64,000 nt of DNA from Gavia stellata (lineage: Eukaryota; Chordata; Aves; Gaviiformes; Gaviidae). The notes below the pieces were generated by a model. The model worked only from the letters and a program-made list of their open reading frames with translations. It did not search any database and was not told where the DNA came from. The stretch's first letter is position 1; each line of letters starts with the position of its first letter. Positions 32,101 to 43,989 of the stretch are shown one piece after another. Both the position numbers and the translations under genes were made by a program. The stretch spans positions 27,039,943 to 27,103,942 of the forward strand of contig NC_082600.1 of NCBI RefSeq assembly GCF_030936135.1. The letters are read 5' to 3'.

Positions 32101-35100
32101 GAAGTAACGGACAGTGAAGACACTGGAGCTATTTACTCTGCAGAAAGAGAGAAAGATATGAACACAGAAGTACGTTCCTCTGCAGGCTGCTGGCACCAAG
32201 CTCAAGTACAGAATTTACATTTGCTTAACTGATCTGAAAGGCTGCTCAGCTGTTCTGATTTATTTGTTCCAAGGGACTCCTACTTACTGTTCAAGCTGCA
32301 ACAATCCCACTAAGAAAGGAAACATTACAGCTTACCATCACTAGTGCTCTCAGAAACTCAGTGAGAACCGACATTTATGGAATTTTAATTTAGGGAGACA
32401 ACCCAACAGAACCCCTGATACTGATAAATACTGATAAAAGGCTGACCTAGCCAGCCCACCCTACACCCAAGACCAGAGCAGTAACCATTTTATACCTCCA
32501 GATCAGGACTGTCATCTCTACAGAAGTTGCTAGATTGCGCCAAAAAAAGATAAAGCACCATAAAATGCCTATGGCAACACATCCAAGAGACAGCTATTTC
32601 TCTCCACCAAGTCCCTTAACAGGGAGCTGGCAATCCCAAGCGTTCCAAAGGATTTTTTTTATACCTACTGACACCGCATTTGGAAACCTGAAGCAAACAT
32701 GCTTTAGCATTTCCTCTTAACACAGGCTACTTGGTGCAAACAGACCAGTATTTCAGGCTTTTATGGATGCGCTCTTAAGGTTATTTCCCCAAATACATTT
32801 TTACAAGACCACCTCAGCATTGCAAACCTTGCCATATGAACAACAGCTCCCTGAACCACCCCACTTTTCCTGACAGAAATCCTACCAGGAGACCACCACA
32901 GAGCAAACAAGACTTCTAGTCAGATAATCAAAGGGTAGAGATCCATTTATCACCAGTCTCCTCATTCCTGTCCCCTCCCTGCCTCGGTATCTGGTTCCAA
33001 ACAAAGCTTATTTTCTTTAAGCATGCCACAATTTCTGACCTGCAAACCCTAGATTTTTTTAGGGCTAGCTCCACACCCCTATGATGTGCACAGGGATTTT
33101 ATGACAGCCTCCCAGCCCCCAAATCTTATCAGGGCTAGAGCAGCCCCAGTCTCTCCACATCACAGCTTTCCTGGGGATACTTACAAAAGCTTCCTGCTGT
33201 TGGTGTAAGCCAATCCCTGGCTCCCAGCCACACCTGTGAATGAGAATGGTGTTACCCCACAGGAACATTGTCCAGCCCTCAAGTGTCCCTGTCAGGTAAA
33301 AGAGCGCAGAGGACACCACTGTCCACCCTGAAAGAAGCTTGGGACTAAATGGGGAATATAGTCATATATAGGCACCTCAGTGCCATCAGACCTGCCCAGA
33401 ACTTGCCAAGAACAGTGGTCTTGTCTTCATCTAGATTTACAGAGGTGGGGAAAAACAGTTATATCTTGACCTTAGAGCTAATGCGGGTAACTTTGACAAG
33501 GGCGAACAAAGCAGCAGCTACCCCAGTCAGAACAAAACTAGGAAACAGCTATGAGGGACACCTCCAGGACTGCTAAAAGCTCAGTTGCTGCTGAGTGATC
33601 CTTACCAATACAAAGGGCTTCCTAATAGAAGCAAGGCATCAATCCCCTAAAAGGCACCCCCAGGAAGCCTCACAGTTGCATGGACAGGTAAGGAGGAAAA
33701 AAAGAATGAAAACAGGGTATAGGGCAGAGTAGCAAGCCACCATCATCCCTCTTCTCTGTTCACCCCCTGTCCCAAGAACACTTCCTTTCCAAAACTCACA
33801 GCAGAGAGTTTCACAGCTTCTCAGTTTCACATACACCACTGTCCCCACACTGCTCACATGCCCTGACACTGCAATTTTTATTATTAACTGAACTCCTGTC
33901 CTTTGTCTCTTTCAGGGCACTGGGCAGCTTTCCAGACTGATCTTAAAGAGAGTCAGCGTAGCAATTGGAGAACATAATTATCTCAATTACACAATGCCAG
34001 AAGGAAGAACCATTTCCCCACTTGATTTTTAAAAAAAGCAATAAAATTTTGACACCACCCCTGACTAAAGAGCTGATATTGGAATTCTAGAAACCGGAAA
34101 AGGTAAGCAGATTTAACTGGTTTCTCAAAGTGGAACCCGAAGTGAGTGATGTAATGCTATATAAACACAGTACAGCTAGAAAAAAAAAGAGCTCTGGGAA
34201 AATCCAGTTTAAGCACCAAAGAGGAGTTCACAGGCATACTAGATTTGACATGTCACTTAACATTCACCCATCATTTTCAAAGGACTTTATTAGAGAGCTA
34301 GGCTCTGCAACAGCATATGCTTCAAGCACTGCAATGCTTGAAATACACTGTGCTGCTGCTGTGAAATCTTCACCAGAGTACCAGAGTAGAATGGATTGGG
34401 CAGGATGTACATTATGCAAGAGAGGCACTCACTTGGAAACACAGCTCATTTCACCAACTGTTTCTTCATTACATGATTGACAGAAATAAACCCCAATCAA
34501 ACCTATCACCCATTTCCATCATCAGCTCTGTTCTGTCTAGCTAGTTTGAAATGAAATAAAAGTGTAAGACTCACCAGACAGAGAGCATCTTGCCAGAGCA
34601 CAGTTCCCCTGTCAGAGAGAAGAGGAACTATCAGTATTCCAAAAAGGCAGACCCATCTAGAAGGATTTTGGTTTTTCCACGAGACCTGGATCAGAGACGG
34701 GACCCCCATTCCCATGCTCCAGACTGTAGGCTTGCTACTTTCCCATAGTGAGCAAGAGCGGGAGATGGTGAGAGAGCATCTACACCCTTCTCTTTGCTTT
34801 GTCTCCTCCCAGGATGCCTTCCTGTGGAGTGATGTTAAACCTGATGCACCTGCTTCTCAGTTGTGGCTCCAGCTGTTTTGACCTTCTCGTGCACACTTTC
34901 CTCTTTAAGAAGGAACAAATTTCTAAAGACTCATTCACTAAAATTTGCTATGAATGAGGAAGTCAAGGGTAGCTACTAGATACGACGAAAAAACATCCCA
35001 TGATGTTTACTCCTACAGTCATGAATGCAGCATCTGATTTTTTTTTTATTTGTTTGTTTTAAGGCTATGGAGCCTTTGAACTCCCGAAGGCCAGAATATC

Positions 35101-38100
35101 CCTCGATGGCAAAATTTCTACTGCCTTCAGTGAGCCAGGAATTCTACTTTCTGGTGATGTTTCACTTTATACCCACATAATCATTGACTGCATTCCTAGA
35201 TCAGCGTAATATTCCTCAAAAGTAAAAGACATTTCAAGATATTCCACTTACTTTCCAGATTGTTATTATACATTCCTCTAGCACCGAACCTGCAGATCTG
35301 GAGAACCTAAGAACTGTCAAAAACTTCTACAAAAATACCACAGTAACCATGAATAAAATGCAGTTAACTTGTTTAGAACAGAAGCTACTCAACAGCTCAA
35401 AGCACCCTTATCCAGCAACTAAGGTAAGGGGTAAAAATTAGATTTCATTCACATCTTCAGTGTCTGAAGGGAAGTTTGTGTATAAGCCCTGATGTCAGCT
35501 TCACCAGAGCAAGCAGGGTGGGATATAACTGATCTTAAATATCAAAATAATTTGTGGAGCTGTGTGTGCTAAGACAACATAGAGATCAAGGACCAAAGAC
35601 ATACTTAAGCTTGTCACACCATCTACAGGACTGAGCACTGCAGCATGCAAAAATACATTCGGTGAACACTTCATATCATCAAAACTACTAACAGGCCTGG
35701 AATCGACCCCTTGGCAGTCTAATTATGCAAACTTACTGATGGATTTGGCTTCTCGGATATTAACGCACAGTCAACTCACTGATAGATGGGCAGTTCAACA
35801 GGGTTATGATTAGCTGTGCCGAGGATGCAGGCAGCCAGGATGACTTGCTGCTAAGCCAGCCCGGGTCTGGCAGAGCTCAGGACCTCCAGCACAGCACCAT
35901 GCAGCTACCCTGCTTGCCGGTCCACTGCAGGGACCAACGATCCTGGACCGACAGTCCTGCAAAACTGGCTTCTGGCAGGACCTGCTGGAGCCCCTACCCC
36001 AGGTCTGGCTGGGGAAGGAAACGCAGGGAGCACTGTGCAGACTTTGCAGAGTCATTGTCAATGCTACAACACTTTATCTTGGTGCAGCACTGGCCCCCTG
36101 CTAACTCAGATCTGGTTTGTGTAAAGCCAGCTCTAAGCTGGAATCAGTAAGACAAACTTCAACTTAACTCCGTTTGGTCAAGCATCTAAAGCGCCACAAT
36201 CCTCAGCACATATGTTAGTTCCCATATTGATCAAATTCTTCCCACTTCCTGTAGTGTCCCAGATAATATGAAGTCAATCACAAATAAAATATCAAGTGAC
36301 CTGAGCTCCCCTCTGCCCATTAATGCTTTCCTGGGTGCTTTATAAAAAAAGTGGTTAAAGGTATTCCTAGCATCCCAGACAATAACTTCTTAAGAAAGAG
36401 GAACAGCCTCAGACTGAAGCAGAAACAGCCAATTTTATTTGCTCAGGACCAGTTTACTGTAAAGTTAAAAAAAATTTAGAAGGCCTGTCCTAAAATAAAT
36501 CATTGTGATTTATTTATCTGCAGCTCTCTTCCATGAGAGGTGTCGAGCCTGTTCCACAACTAAGGAAAAAATTGGTATAATTCCACCCTTCTGTCTTTTA
36601 GGTTAAGAAATGAGGGAAAGAGCTCTAATGTGAGGAGAAAGCCACTAATAAAAGATAACTGAGATTCCTCTGTCTTGTGTTCTGCAGAACTGCTGTGTAT
36701 CCACCTCTTAACTACAGTACCTCAGAGATGCATGTGCAGCTCTGGGAGATGCCTGACAGGGCTGTTTCCTGTTCCGTCTTTCCCTGAAGGAATCACTATG
36801 ATTGCACCTGTTCCTGGTATCGGTAATCGGCCCTCTGCCTGATCTTGGAGCTTCTTCAGTGAAAATGGAAACATTTAGGTTTTGCTAGCTGGCATTAGCA
36901 CTTTGGTTCACTTTAAAAAGTAGAGCCTTCCCTTGGAGAAACAAGTCTTGGTCTAATTAGCTAGTGACTCACGTACCAAGTGATTAAGTTTTCCCCCACG
37001 TTTCACATGACTTCTCAGAATTGTTTTTATAACTGTTGTTATGTCAAAGTGACCCTGGCACACAGCGTCCCAGGCCACACCTTTCAAGGAGCCGTCACCT
37101 TCCAGTAGGTCACAACACACTGAAATAAATTATGGAATACATCAGCTAAAGCAACAGCCTGTATACCTACAGATGTCTTCTCCAACAGTGCGAACAGAGA
37201 CCAGTTCAGGTAAGGACACTAACTGAACGGGAGGGTACAGTTAATTTCAACAGGGGCAAAACAGAAGCCCAGTGCCAGGCAGCCCTGACGACAGGCAAAG
37301 CAGCAATCAGTTCTTCAGCCCTGGCTTCTTCAAAGCAAAGAAGCTGCTGCTTTAACAACAAGGATGAGTGCAAACCACTGCTACACACAAAAAATCCACT
37401 GCATGTCTTTCATGGATTTTAACACAATTACATATAGCATGGCAGGGCAGATGCTAAGATGGGATGGAGATAACAATGCTGAGTGGTAAAGGATACTGTT
37501 ACTAAGACGACAGGCTGAGAACTCCACCAGCATGTGGGGAGGACAAAACATGGAAGAAAAAGTTCTTTACAAACTCTTCCCCAGATAAATAGAAGGACTT
37601 GATTCTCAAAGCACTGAACGCAGCTCCTGATCAAACCATCTTTTTTCAGACTAGCTCTTCTCTGGGCTTTTTCAGGTCATCCTTCAACAGTTGCCTCGCA
37701 CCCCCCCCCCAAGTCTTACATGCTCAGATGCAGGCTACTGATGCACATTTATGACTTCTACTTGATATATGAATCCAGGACCTTTTCCTCTTTTACGAGA
37801 TCATAAAAATCCAGCCAACCCTTCCCTACCCTTGTTGTTTCTTGCCATCTTGCCGACTCCACTGTTGTCCCATTCAACCATACACTTCTGAATTTTGTAC
37901 ATGTCTATTGCTCTCACTTCTCCCATCAGAGGTTTGCCAGGTTCTGGCATTTCTTTCTGGCTCTCCAAAAAGCCTTTATTATCCCCTTCGCCAAAACTTA
38001 CTTCCCATATCCCTGCTCAAATGGAAATCAAACTACTACCACCATCTTGACTTCTCAACTTTTCTAGTACATCTAACAGGTTAACTAAAATTATCTCCCC

Positions 38101-39473
38101 CTCCTAGTACTCAGCTATAACCTCCTGTAACCTCCTGATTTGCAGACTAGTTTTATAAAAGGTTTGAATGCTCCATCTGGCTTTCCCCTGTTCTGTATAA
38201 TTACACAGCACCACTAAGAGCTGACAAAGCTTAAATATTGTTAAAATGCCACTTAAATAAGCTTATTTTAAACTGCACTATAATCAATTTGTATCTACAT
38301 GTATGTATAACAAAATATGACTATATAGTTAGCTATGAATTGTTTGTAGTGCAGTTTTATATACATACACACATATTTATAAACACAAATCTGTTTGTAG
38401 CGCCCAGAGACAAGCATTTAATATACAACAGCCCTACAGGGAAGCAGGACATAGTTAAATGTTCAACACTGCAATTAGCTGTCAACACTTGCTCGCTGAC
38501 ATTCACACGATGGCTAAAATCAAATTCATGCTCTAGGGATTCAGCTAGTCATCTGGAAGAGAACTGATCTTTTTCCTCCTGTAGGTATGCATATATATGT
38601 ACGTATATGCATGCATATCTATATATATGTACATAAAGCTGTGCATGTTTGCTATTTAAACGGAAGATGTGTCCAGAAGTCAGCCAACAACAGAAACCAG
38701 CCGGCCAAGCAGTGCTGGGTGTTGATTTAGGTAGCTGGCTGTGGCTATTAGACTCTGCAAACCCAAGCTACTGCCAGCACAAGTTACTGCCGTTTGCACT
38801 GGTTCAACGACTGCTTTGAAACTTGAGCACAGGAATTAAATAAAAAAGCAGACACAAGTTTATGTGCCGTTTCTGCAGCGGGCTGAACCCGGCCGGGGAG
38901 GGTCTCCGCCGGCGGAGGTCGGTGGGGGGTGTGAAGCGAGTCGCGGCTGCCAACAGAGAGGCCCCCCCCAAACGCTTCAGCCCAGCGACAGGCGGGGACG
39001 GCGGAGCCCGAGAGCAGCGGTTTTCAGAATGTTTTCCCGTCGGTCAGCTCTGTCCGGTGCCGCAGGCGAACAGCTGCCGCCGCCGCCGCCGCCGCCCTTA
39101 CCGACGGGGGCGGCGGGCCTGGCCCGGGGCGGGGCGGTAAGGGGGTAGCGGCACGCGCACCGGCGGCGCCGGGCCCAGGAAGAGGGGCAGCGCCGTGCAC
39201 ACCCCAGCCCCTCCCGGGGCGGGGGGGCAGCCCCGCCGCCCGTGCCGCCCCTTCCTGCCCTCCCCCCCGAGGCGGCGGTGCCTCGCGCCGAGGAGGCGGC
39301 GGGCGGGAAAGAGGGGGACGCGTCCCAGTGCCCTTGGCGCCGCCGTCCCCGCCCGCCAACCGTCGCCCTCCCTCCCCGCGGCCGGTGCCCGCGGCGGGCA
39401 GTACCTGCCGGAGGGCGCGCAGCGAGCGGCCCAGCGCCCGGCCCAAGCAGCGGGACCGCCACAGCAGCAGCAT
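23140..39473 (-). CDS. DLST: dihydrolipoamide S-succinyltransferase (E2 of 2-oxoglutarate dehydrogenase)
   Basis: Fifteen coding exons in transcript order: 39405-39473, 34575-34608, 33185-33233, 32082-32137, 31658-31732, 31207-31262, 30398-30509, 29737-29892, 29363-29439, 28655-28752, 25754-25884, 25415-25488, 24482-24565, 23768-23935, 23140-23274. They total 1374 nt, giving 457 residues (human 453), and every phase closes. Exon 1 ([20 protein letters not shown]) is an Arg-rich, acid-free mitochondrial targeting start. The lipoyl domain carries ETDK, with lipoyl-lysine K113 as the last codon of exon 6, then [21 protein letters not shown]. Exon 8 is an Ala/Pro linker. The catalytic core ends with [12 protein letters not shown] (His428, Asp432). 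Family knowledge: moves the succinyl group from E1 onto CoA in the TCA cycle within the mitochondrial matrix, forming the 24-meric core. Intron 10 holds an antisense CR1 fragment; intron 1 (34609-39404) holds no recognised gene. Confidence 0.97.
27344..27417. repeat. 37-bp tandem duplication at the CR1 edge
   Basis: Two head-to-tail copies of a 37-base unit beginning GCAGATGCTCCATCTTGCTG and ending CACCCTCAGCAA differ at one position (GACTGC versus GAGTGC). The second copy runs straight into recognisable CR1 reverse-transcriptase sequence, so the duplication lies at or inside the 5' end of the truncated LINE. Confidence 0.8.
27381..28304 (+). mobile_element. 5'-truncated CR1 LINE fragment
   Basis: The + strand encodes the C-terminal part of a CR1 reverse transcriptase: a [20 protein letters not shown]-type block followed by [43 protein letters not shown] and a tail ending [10 protein letters not shown] at 28221. 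The element closes with the CR1 3' signature (GATCTTTAAGGTCCCTTCCAACCCAAACCATTCTATGAT). The catalytic FADD box reads FADG and an in-frame TGA stands where CR1 normally has tryptophan (ER-W-A), so it is inactive. It sits in DLST intron 10, antisense to the gene. Only about the last 0.9 kb of a roughly 4.5-kb element is present, the usual state of CR1 copies in birds. Confidence 0.92.
39075..39096. repeat. GCC trinucleotide run in DLST intron 1
   Basis: About seven consecutive GCC units lie in the GC-rich start of DLST intron 1. Such runs in CpG islands are length-variable between individuals. Confidence 0.85.
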
Positions 39474-39600
39474 AGCGGCGGCGGCGGCAGCGGCGGCGGC
39501 GGCGGGAGGAGCCGGAGGGCGGACACCGGAAGCAGGCCCGGCGCGAGCCGGAAGTGCGCAGGGCCAGACCAACCTCTCCGAAACGGGGGGAGCGAGGCCA
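39474..39600 (-). promoter_or_regulatory. DLST: DLST promoter and 5'UTR: GCC repeat and paired ETS sites
   Basis: Immediately before the DLST ATG lies an interrupted GCC/GGC triplet tract (39475-39505), which would fall in the 5'UTR. Upstream are two CCGGAAG motifs on the + strand (39536-39542 and 39548-39555, the second CCGGAAGT), which match ETS/GABP binding sites. Such sites are common in promoters of nuclear genes for mitochondrial proteins, which fits DLST. The whole of about 38.9-39.6 kb is a CpG island. Confidence 0.6.
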
Positions 39601-39629
39601 GAGGGGCGGCACCATCGCGGGCGGGGGGT

Positions 39630-39825
39630 CTGGGACAGGCCTGGGGACAGGCTGTGGGGCGAGGACAGGCCTGTGGGGTGAGGACAGGCGTGTGGACAGG
39701 GTTGTAGGGCGGGGACTGGCCGGGGACGGGGTTGTGGGGTGAGGACAGTCTTAAGGCAGGGGCTGTGGGGTAGGGACAGGCTGGGGACAGGGCTGTGGGG
39801 CAGAGCCGGGACAGGGACACGTCGT
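39630..39825. repeat. minisatellite upstream of DLST
   Basis: About ten imperfect copies of a unit near GGGGACAGGCTGTGGGGYGA (roughly 17-25 bases) stand in tandem just upstream of the DLST promoter. The strand asymmetry (G-rich on +) is strong. Confidence 0.75.
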
Positions 39826-39829
39826 GGTA

Positions 39830-42800
39830 CCTTCAAGAGCCTCCTGTTGAACCACACCTAAGATGTCTTCCACAGCCCCATGCGGGGCCAGGTGGCAGGC
39901 AGACGGTTTGGTTATGCCTCGTGTCCTCGTTGCCAGTACCTTTGCGTGGCCCTGCCCGTCCACGTGCTCTACTGACCCCACTACAAGCAGACACAGGGAC
40001 TTTCACTTTACAAGTCATGGTACCTATGAGTTATGTTACCTACGATTCCTGGTGTGTAAACGGACCTACGTATTATCGAGGGTGCCGTTTCATGACGCTT
40101 TTCATTGAACCGACTCTGGATTGCTGCAGGACAGCTGTACCGGTGGTCTTCCTGCTCACCTTGACAAATCATGGGGTTGGGCTCACGTAGGATGATAGTG
40201 CCACAAGTGTCAGCCAGTGGGATGTTGAATGGTTAGAAATGGGCAAGAAAGTCATCTCACCATGGCAAACAGGCAAATGAGTCCACAAGTAAGCCCCGTT
40301 CCTCAGATGTGGTCTGTGTGTTGAAAACATTTGAGATCTGTCAGCTGGCTTCTGTTTTCTGCCTGCTTCCAGGTGGGGAACCACTGGTGGAAGAAAACCC
40401 AAGGCACCCATTTGCAGAATCTGACTAGCTTGGGATAGTCATAAAAGGCTGTCTGGCAGCCAAGCATCTCTCAAGGAGCCAAGTGCAGGTTATGCACATG
40501 TCCTTAATTTAGCCATTGCTTAATAATATATGAATGGTAAACCACAACCTTCAAAATAGTCTCCTAATATAAAATTGCAACAAACATTCTTGGGATCATT
40601 TTCAAAGAAAAGAGGTTGAATAAAAATCAACAGGGGATAGTCTCTGAGGCTTTGAGGATGTGCTGACTACTTTAATAAAAAGCAACTGAGCCAGAAAGGC
40701 TCTCTGCCAGGGCTTTCTCCGCGATCTGTCTTTCAAGGGCTAATATCCTTGAACAAGACCACCTGATGTCAAGTGCTTTTAACCACAGCCTGCTGCCTAC
40801 CAAATTAATAAACCAAACATCGCCATGTTCGGTAAGCGTGTGGAGGCAAAGCAAGCCAAGCAGACAAAGCCCCAGGAGTGGCGTGCGTGGCTAGGTTTGT
40901 CCACCCACTGCATGGCTCCTGCATGAAGCGTCTCACAACCACGCATGCCCCTGGGGCAGGTAGGTTCGTCCTGGGGCTGGGGTTCGGGTGTACTCAGCTG
41001 AGAGTGGTGCCAGCTCTGCTGCCTGCAGCAGTGTTTCTAAAGCACCCTGTGATAAGCAAGGGACTCCCGTATTGCTGCTTTTCCTGTGTAGTTCCATTTC
41101 CTGGCCACATCCTACACTGCAAACCTCCAGACCAGCCAGAATGCCTCCGTGTCCCCATGGCAGGGGATGTTGGAAATGCCTAGGTGTTTTCTGTGGGAGG
41201 TGGGCAGCACCTGGTGCTCCGGGCTGGTTCCTTCCAGGCAGGCTCCTTCCTTGCCTGTGGCACTGCTTGCCTCTAGTCCAGTGCATTTGCATCATCTCAC
41301 CAACGGTTCACCATCCTGGCTCCTGGATGGGGTTTCCAGGCCAAATTGTATGGGGGAATTGCTTGTCTGGCTTTCTGCCCACCTGGGCAGCCAGGGGCTA
41401 TGAGCCTGGGGGATGGCAGAAGAGCAGGGAAGGTGGCTGGACCCCGTGCTGGACCTGACCTGGACGTCCATCTGCATATTCAGAAGTCGTTCCCAGCCGG
41501 TTGGCTGCCTCCGGCCTCCCCACTCCCTCTTTAAAGGACCTGAGCGCAGCGGGAGGACGCGCCGGCGCTGCCTCTGCGGCATCCCGCGGCCCCGGGATGT
41601 CTGCCCTCGGGGCACTGCGCCCCAGAGCCAAGGGGAGCGGGGCAGGGAGGTGTGAGCAGCTGGGCTCGGGGGGCGCTTGCTGAAGACAGAGGGATGCGGC
41701 AGCCGGGGAAGGCTTTGGGGGGATTCGCAGTGCTGGAGGGGCGGCAGGCTGCTCCATTCACGGCTCTCCCACCGAGGAGCCCCTGGGGATCCCATGTGGG
41801 GTGGCTCCCATTTTGGAGGGAACACGCTTGCCTTCTCTTCTGAGCATCTTCATTTCATTCCTCGGCCTTTTTCTTCAGGTAAGAGGAACCTCGGCTGCTT
41901 TTTAGTGTTTTGGAAGGTGGTACTGGTGAAGGCTGGTAGGAAGAGTAGGAACCGAAGCACGCATCTGCTAACTCAGCGGGGAAAGGGCTGCACCAGCGGG
42001 AGCAGTTTGCTTGGGGCAGCACCTCCTGCTCCAGTGGCGCTGGGATGGCTGCGGGGGGGGGCTGAGGCCACCCACGGCAGGCTGCCATGGCCTGGGACCG
42101 CAGGCTGTGCTCCCACTCTCCAAATCTCCAGCAGAAAGATGGTAGTGCTGGAAACCTTAGGCAAGTGGAGGGCATCTTGCCAGCTCTGGGTCAATCTGCT
42201 TACGAGGGGTGTATTGCCCCGGGTTTCTGGGGCTGGGAAGCCTCAGCATAGGGGACGGGTGAGCCCCCTGACCTTGCTGTTGAACACAGAGGAGGTGAGA
42301 AATTGTGACCAAGTGCCAGAAGAAGGTGTTTCTGTAACAAACCGAGTGAGGTAGCAGGACTGGCTGTCTCGTGCCTATGCCATGCGGAAAGGCTTAAGGG
42401 CATTGATTGCAATGCAATCTATGATTGCATTTGCTGTGTGGCTTTGTTGGAAGTGGCTGGCAGGCTAAGAGGCGGTTGCAGGCAATGGTGAAGCTTGTTG
42501 TACAAGGGCGAGGGGTGATGCTGAGAGCTGCTGGCACCCCAGCCTTGCGCTGGCCACGGGTAAACTGAGCAGTTTGAATGTCCCCACGACAGACTGCTAG
42601 GAAAATGAAACCCTAATGGTCGGGAGGGGTGGGGAGGCAACACGGGAGCGCAACAAGTGGTGTTGGATAACGCAGAAAATACTTGGTTTGTCAAGACTAG
42701 AGCTCTGCAAAATGTAGAGCTCTCCCAGATACCTGCCAGGAATACATGGCTGTTCGAAGAAAGGCAACCTGCTAAAAAACAGTGAGAAGAAACCCATTTT

Positions 42801-43900
42801 CTACACTGCTCGTTAGCCTGGGGGACTCGCCATGGAGCAGACAGTCATGGGGACAGGAGACTGATGGTTTTGAAAATGGTCAGACATTTCTGGGTATAGC
42901 AAAAGAATCTCAGACACTTTAAAGGTGTCTGGAAAAGACATAAACTGTCCTACTTCAGGGATGCAAAGCTACTGCTAATTAATGTGGATGAGGAAGAAGC
43001 ATCCCACAGGGACAGTTACTCTGTAATTGCCCAGGATACGAGCTTTTGCACCTTTTGCAAAGCTGTCTGAGTGAGCAAACAGGCAGAGGGGTGGATCCCT
43101 GCCTGGAGTCAGTGTGACTATTTTAAGCCCAGGGCTGCTGGCTTGGTAGTTTTTCTTTTTCCCGGTAATCCCCATCCCTTTTATTCCGTGTTTTGCCAAG
43201 TGCTTAGGAAAACCGTGCTGTTAGCCTGAACATCCCCGTGTGTCCCGCTTGCAGCAGTTCACGTCACACTTTCGCCCTTGCTGTGTCCCTTTCCACCAGC
43301 CCGTTTGTGCTGCTCCGGCTCCCCAGTGCTGCTGCCCATCACTGTGCCCTTGGGGCTCTGGTGGCAGGTGCTGGGTGCCGGCAGAAGCAGGCAGCAGCCA
43401 TGCCCTGGCCTAGCTGCTATGTGCCGTGAATGTCTTCACCAGGGTTGTAGCTGCTGTCCCCGTGCCCTGCTGCACCTGGGAGCACCCAAAACCACCTTTG
43501 CCCAGGCATGCGTGGCAGAGAGCTCTGTCTGGTGCTCACCACCCTTGTACCTCAGTCCACAAGCCCAGAGGGGAGTTTCCCCAAATGCCTCCAGCGCAGG
43601 TGCAGCTGGCAGTGTGGGAAGTCCATGCTGCCAGGCACATCCAGGGCCCAAACCTTGCGAAATGTACTCCAGGCACTATGAATGCCTGGCTGGCGGGTGG
43701 GAGCTGTGACAGTGTCCAGGGCATCACTGCTGTCATGCAACACCCGACAGCCTGCTCACAGGTTTTGCAGTGCCTGGAGATTTCTGCCTGGGTCATTCCC
43801 TGGTGAAATAGATTTTGCAGGGGAGCAGGGATGCCCTGGAATTCTGGGAGGAAAAATGTCTGGCCATGTGCATGGGGAGCTGCTGTATGAGGTCCTGCCC
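39830..43900. other. region between DLST promoter and PROX2 coding start
   Basis: No coding exon is supported. A GC-rich island at about 41500-41660 is a candidate PROX2 promoter with a noncoding first exon and is listed separately. The remainder shows no recognisable protein, RNA gene or mobile element. Confidence 0.55.
41529..41650 (+). promoter_or_regulatory. PROX2: candidate PROX2 promoter and noncoding first exon
   Basis: A CTTTAAAGG TATA-like element at about 41529 precedes a short CpG-rich block that ends in a plausible donor (GGGAG|GTGTGAG at 41649/41650). The first PROX2 coding exon is preceded by a good acceptor (CTCTTTCTCCAG, ending about 43926), so at least one upstream noncoding exon is expected. 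Matching the two is inference; other positions are possible. Confidence 0.3.
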
Positions 43901-43989
43901 ACTGATGTTTCTTGCTCTTTCTCCAGCTCCACACCACTAGCAGGCTGAAACATCAAACACCTGGGAAGCCTGCCAGTCTGTCACTGGAA

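Noticed and set aside
38585-38640. Alternating AT/GT-rich purine-pyrimidine stretch as an origin or Z-DNA element
   Set aside because: It is a short mixed TATATGTACATA-type sequence in DLST intron 1 without a regular repeat; nothing beyond composition supports a function.
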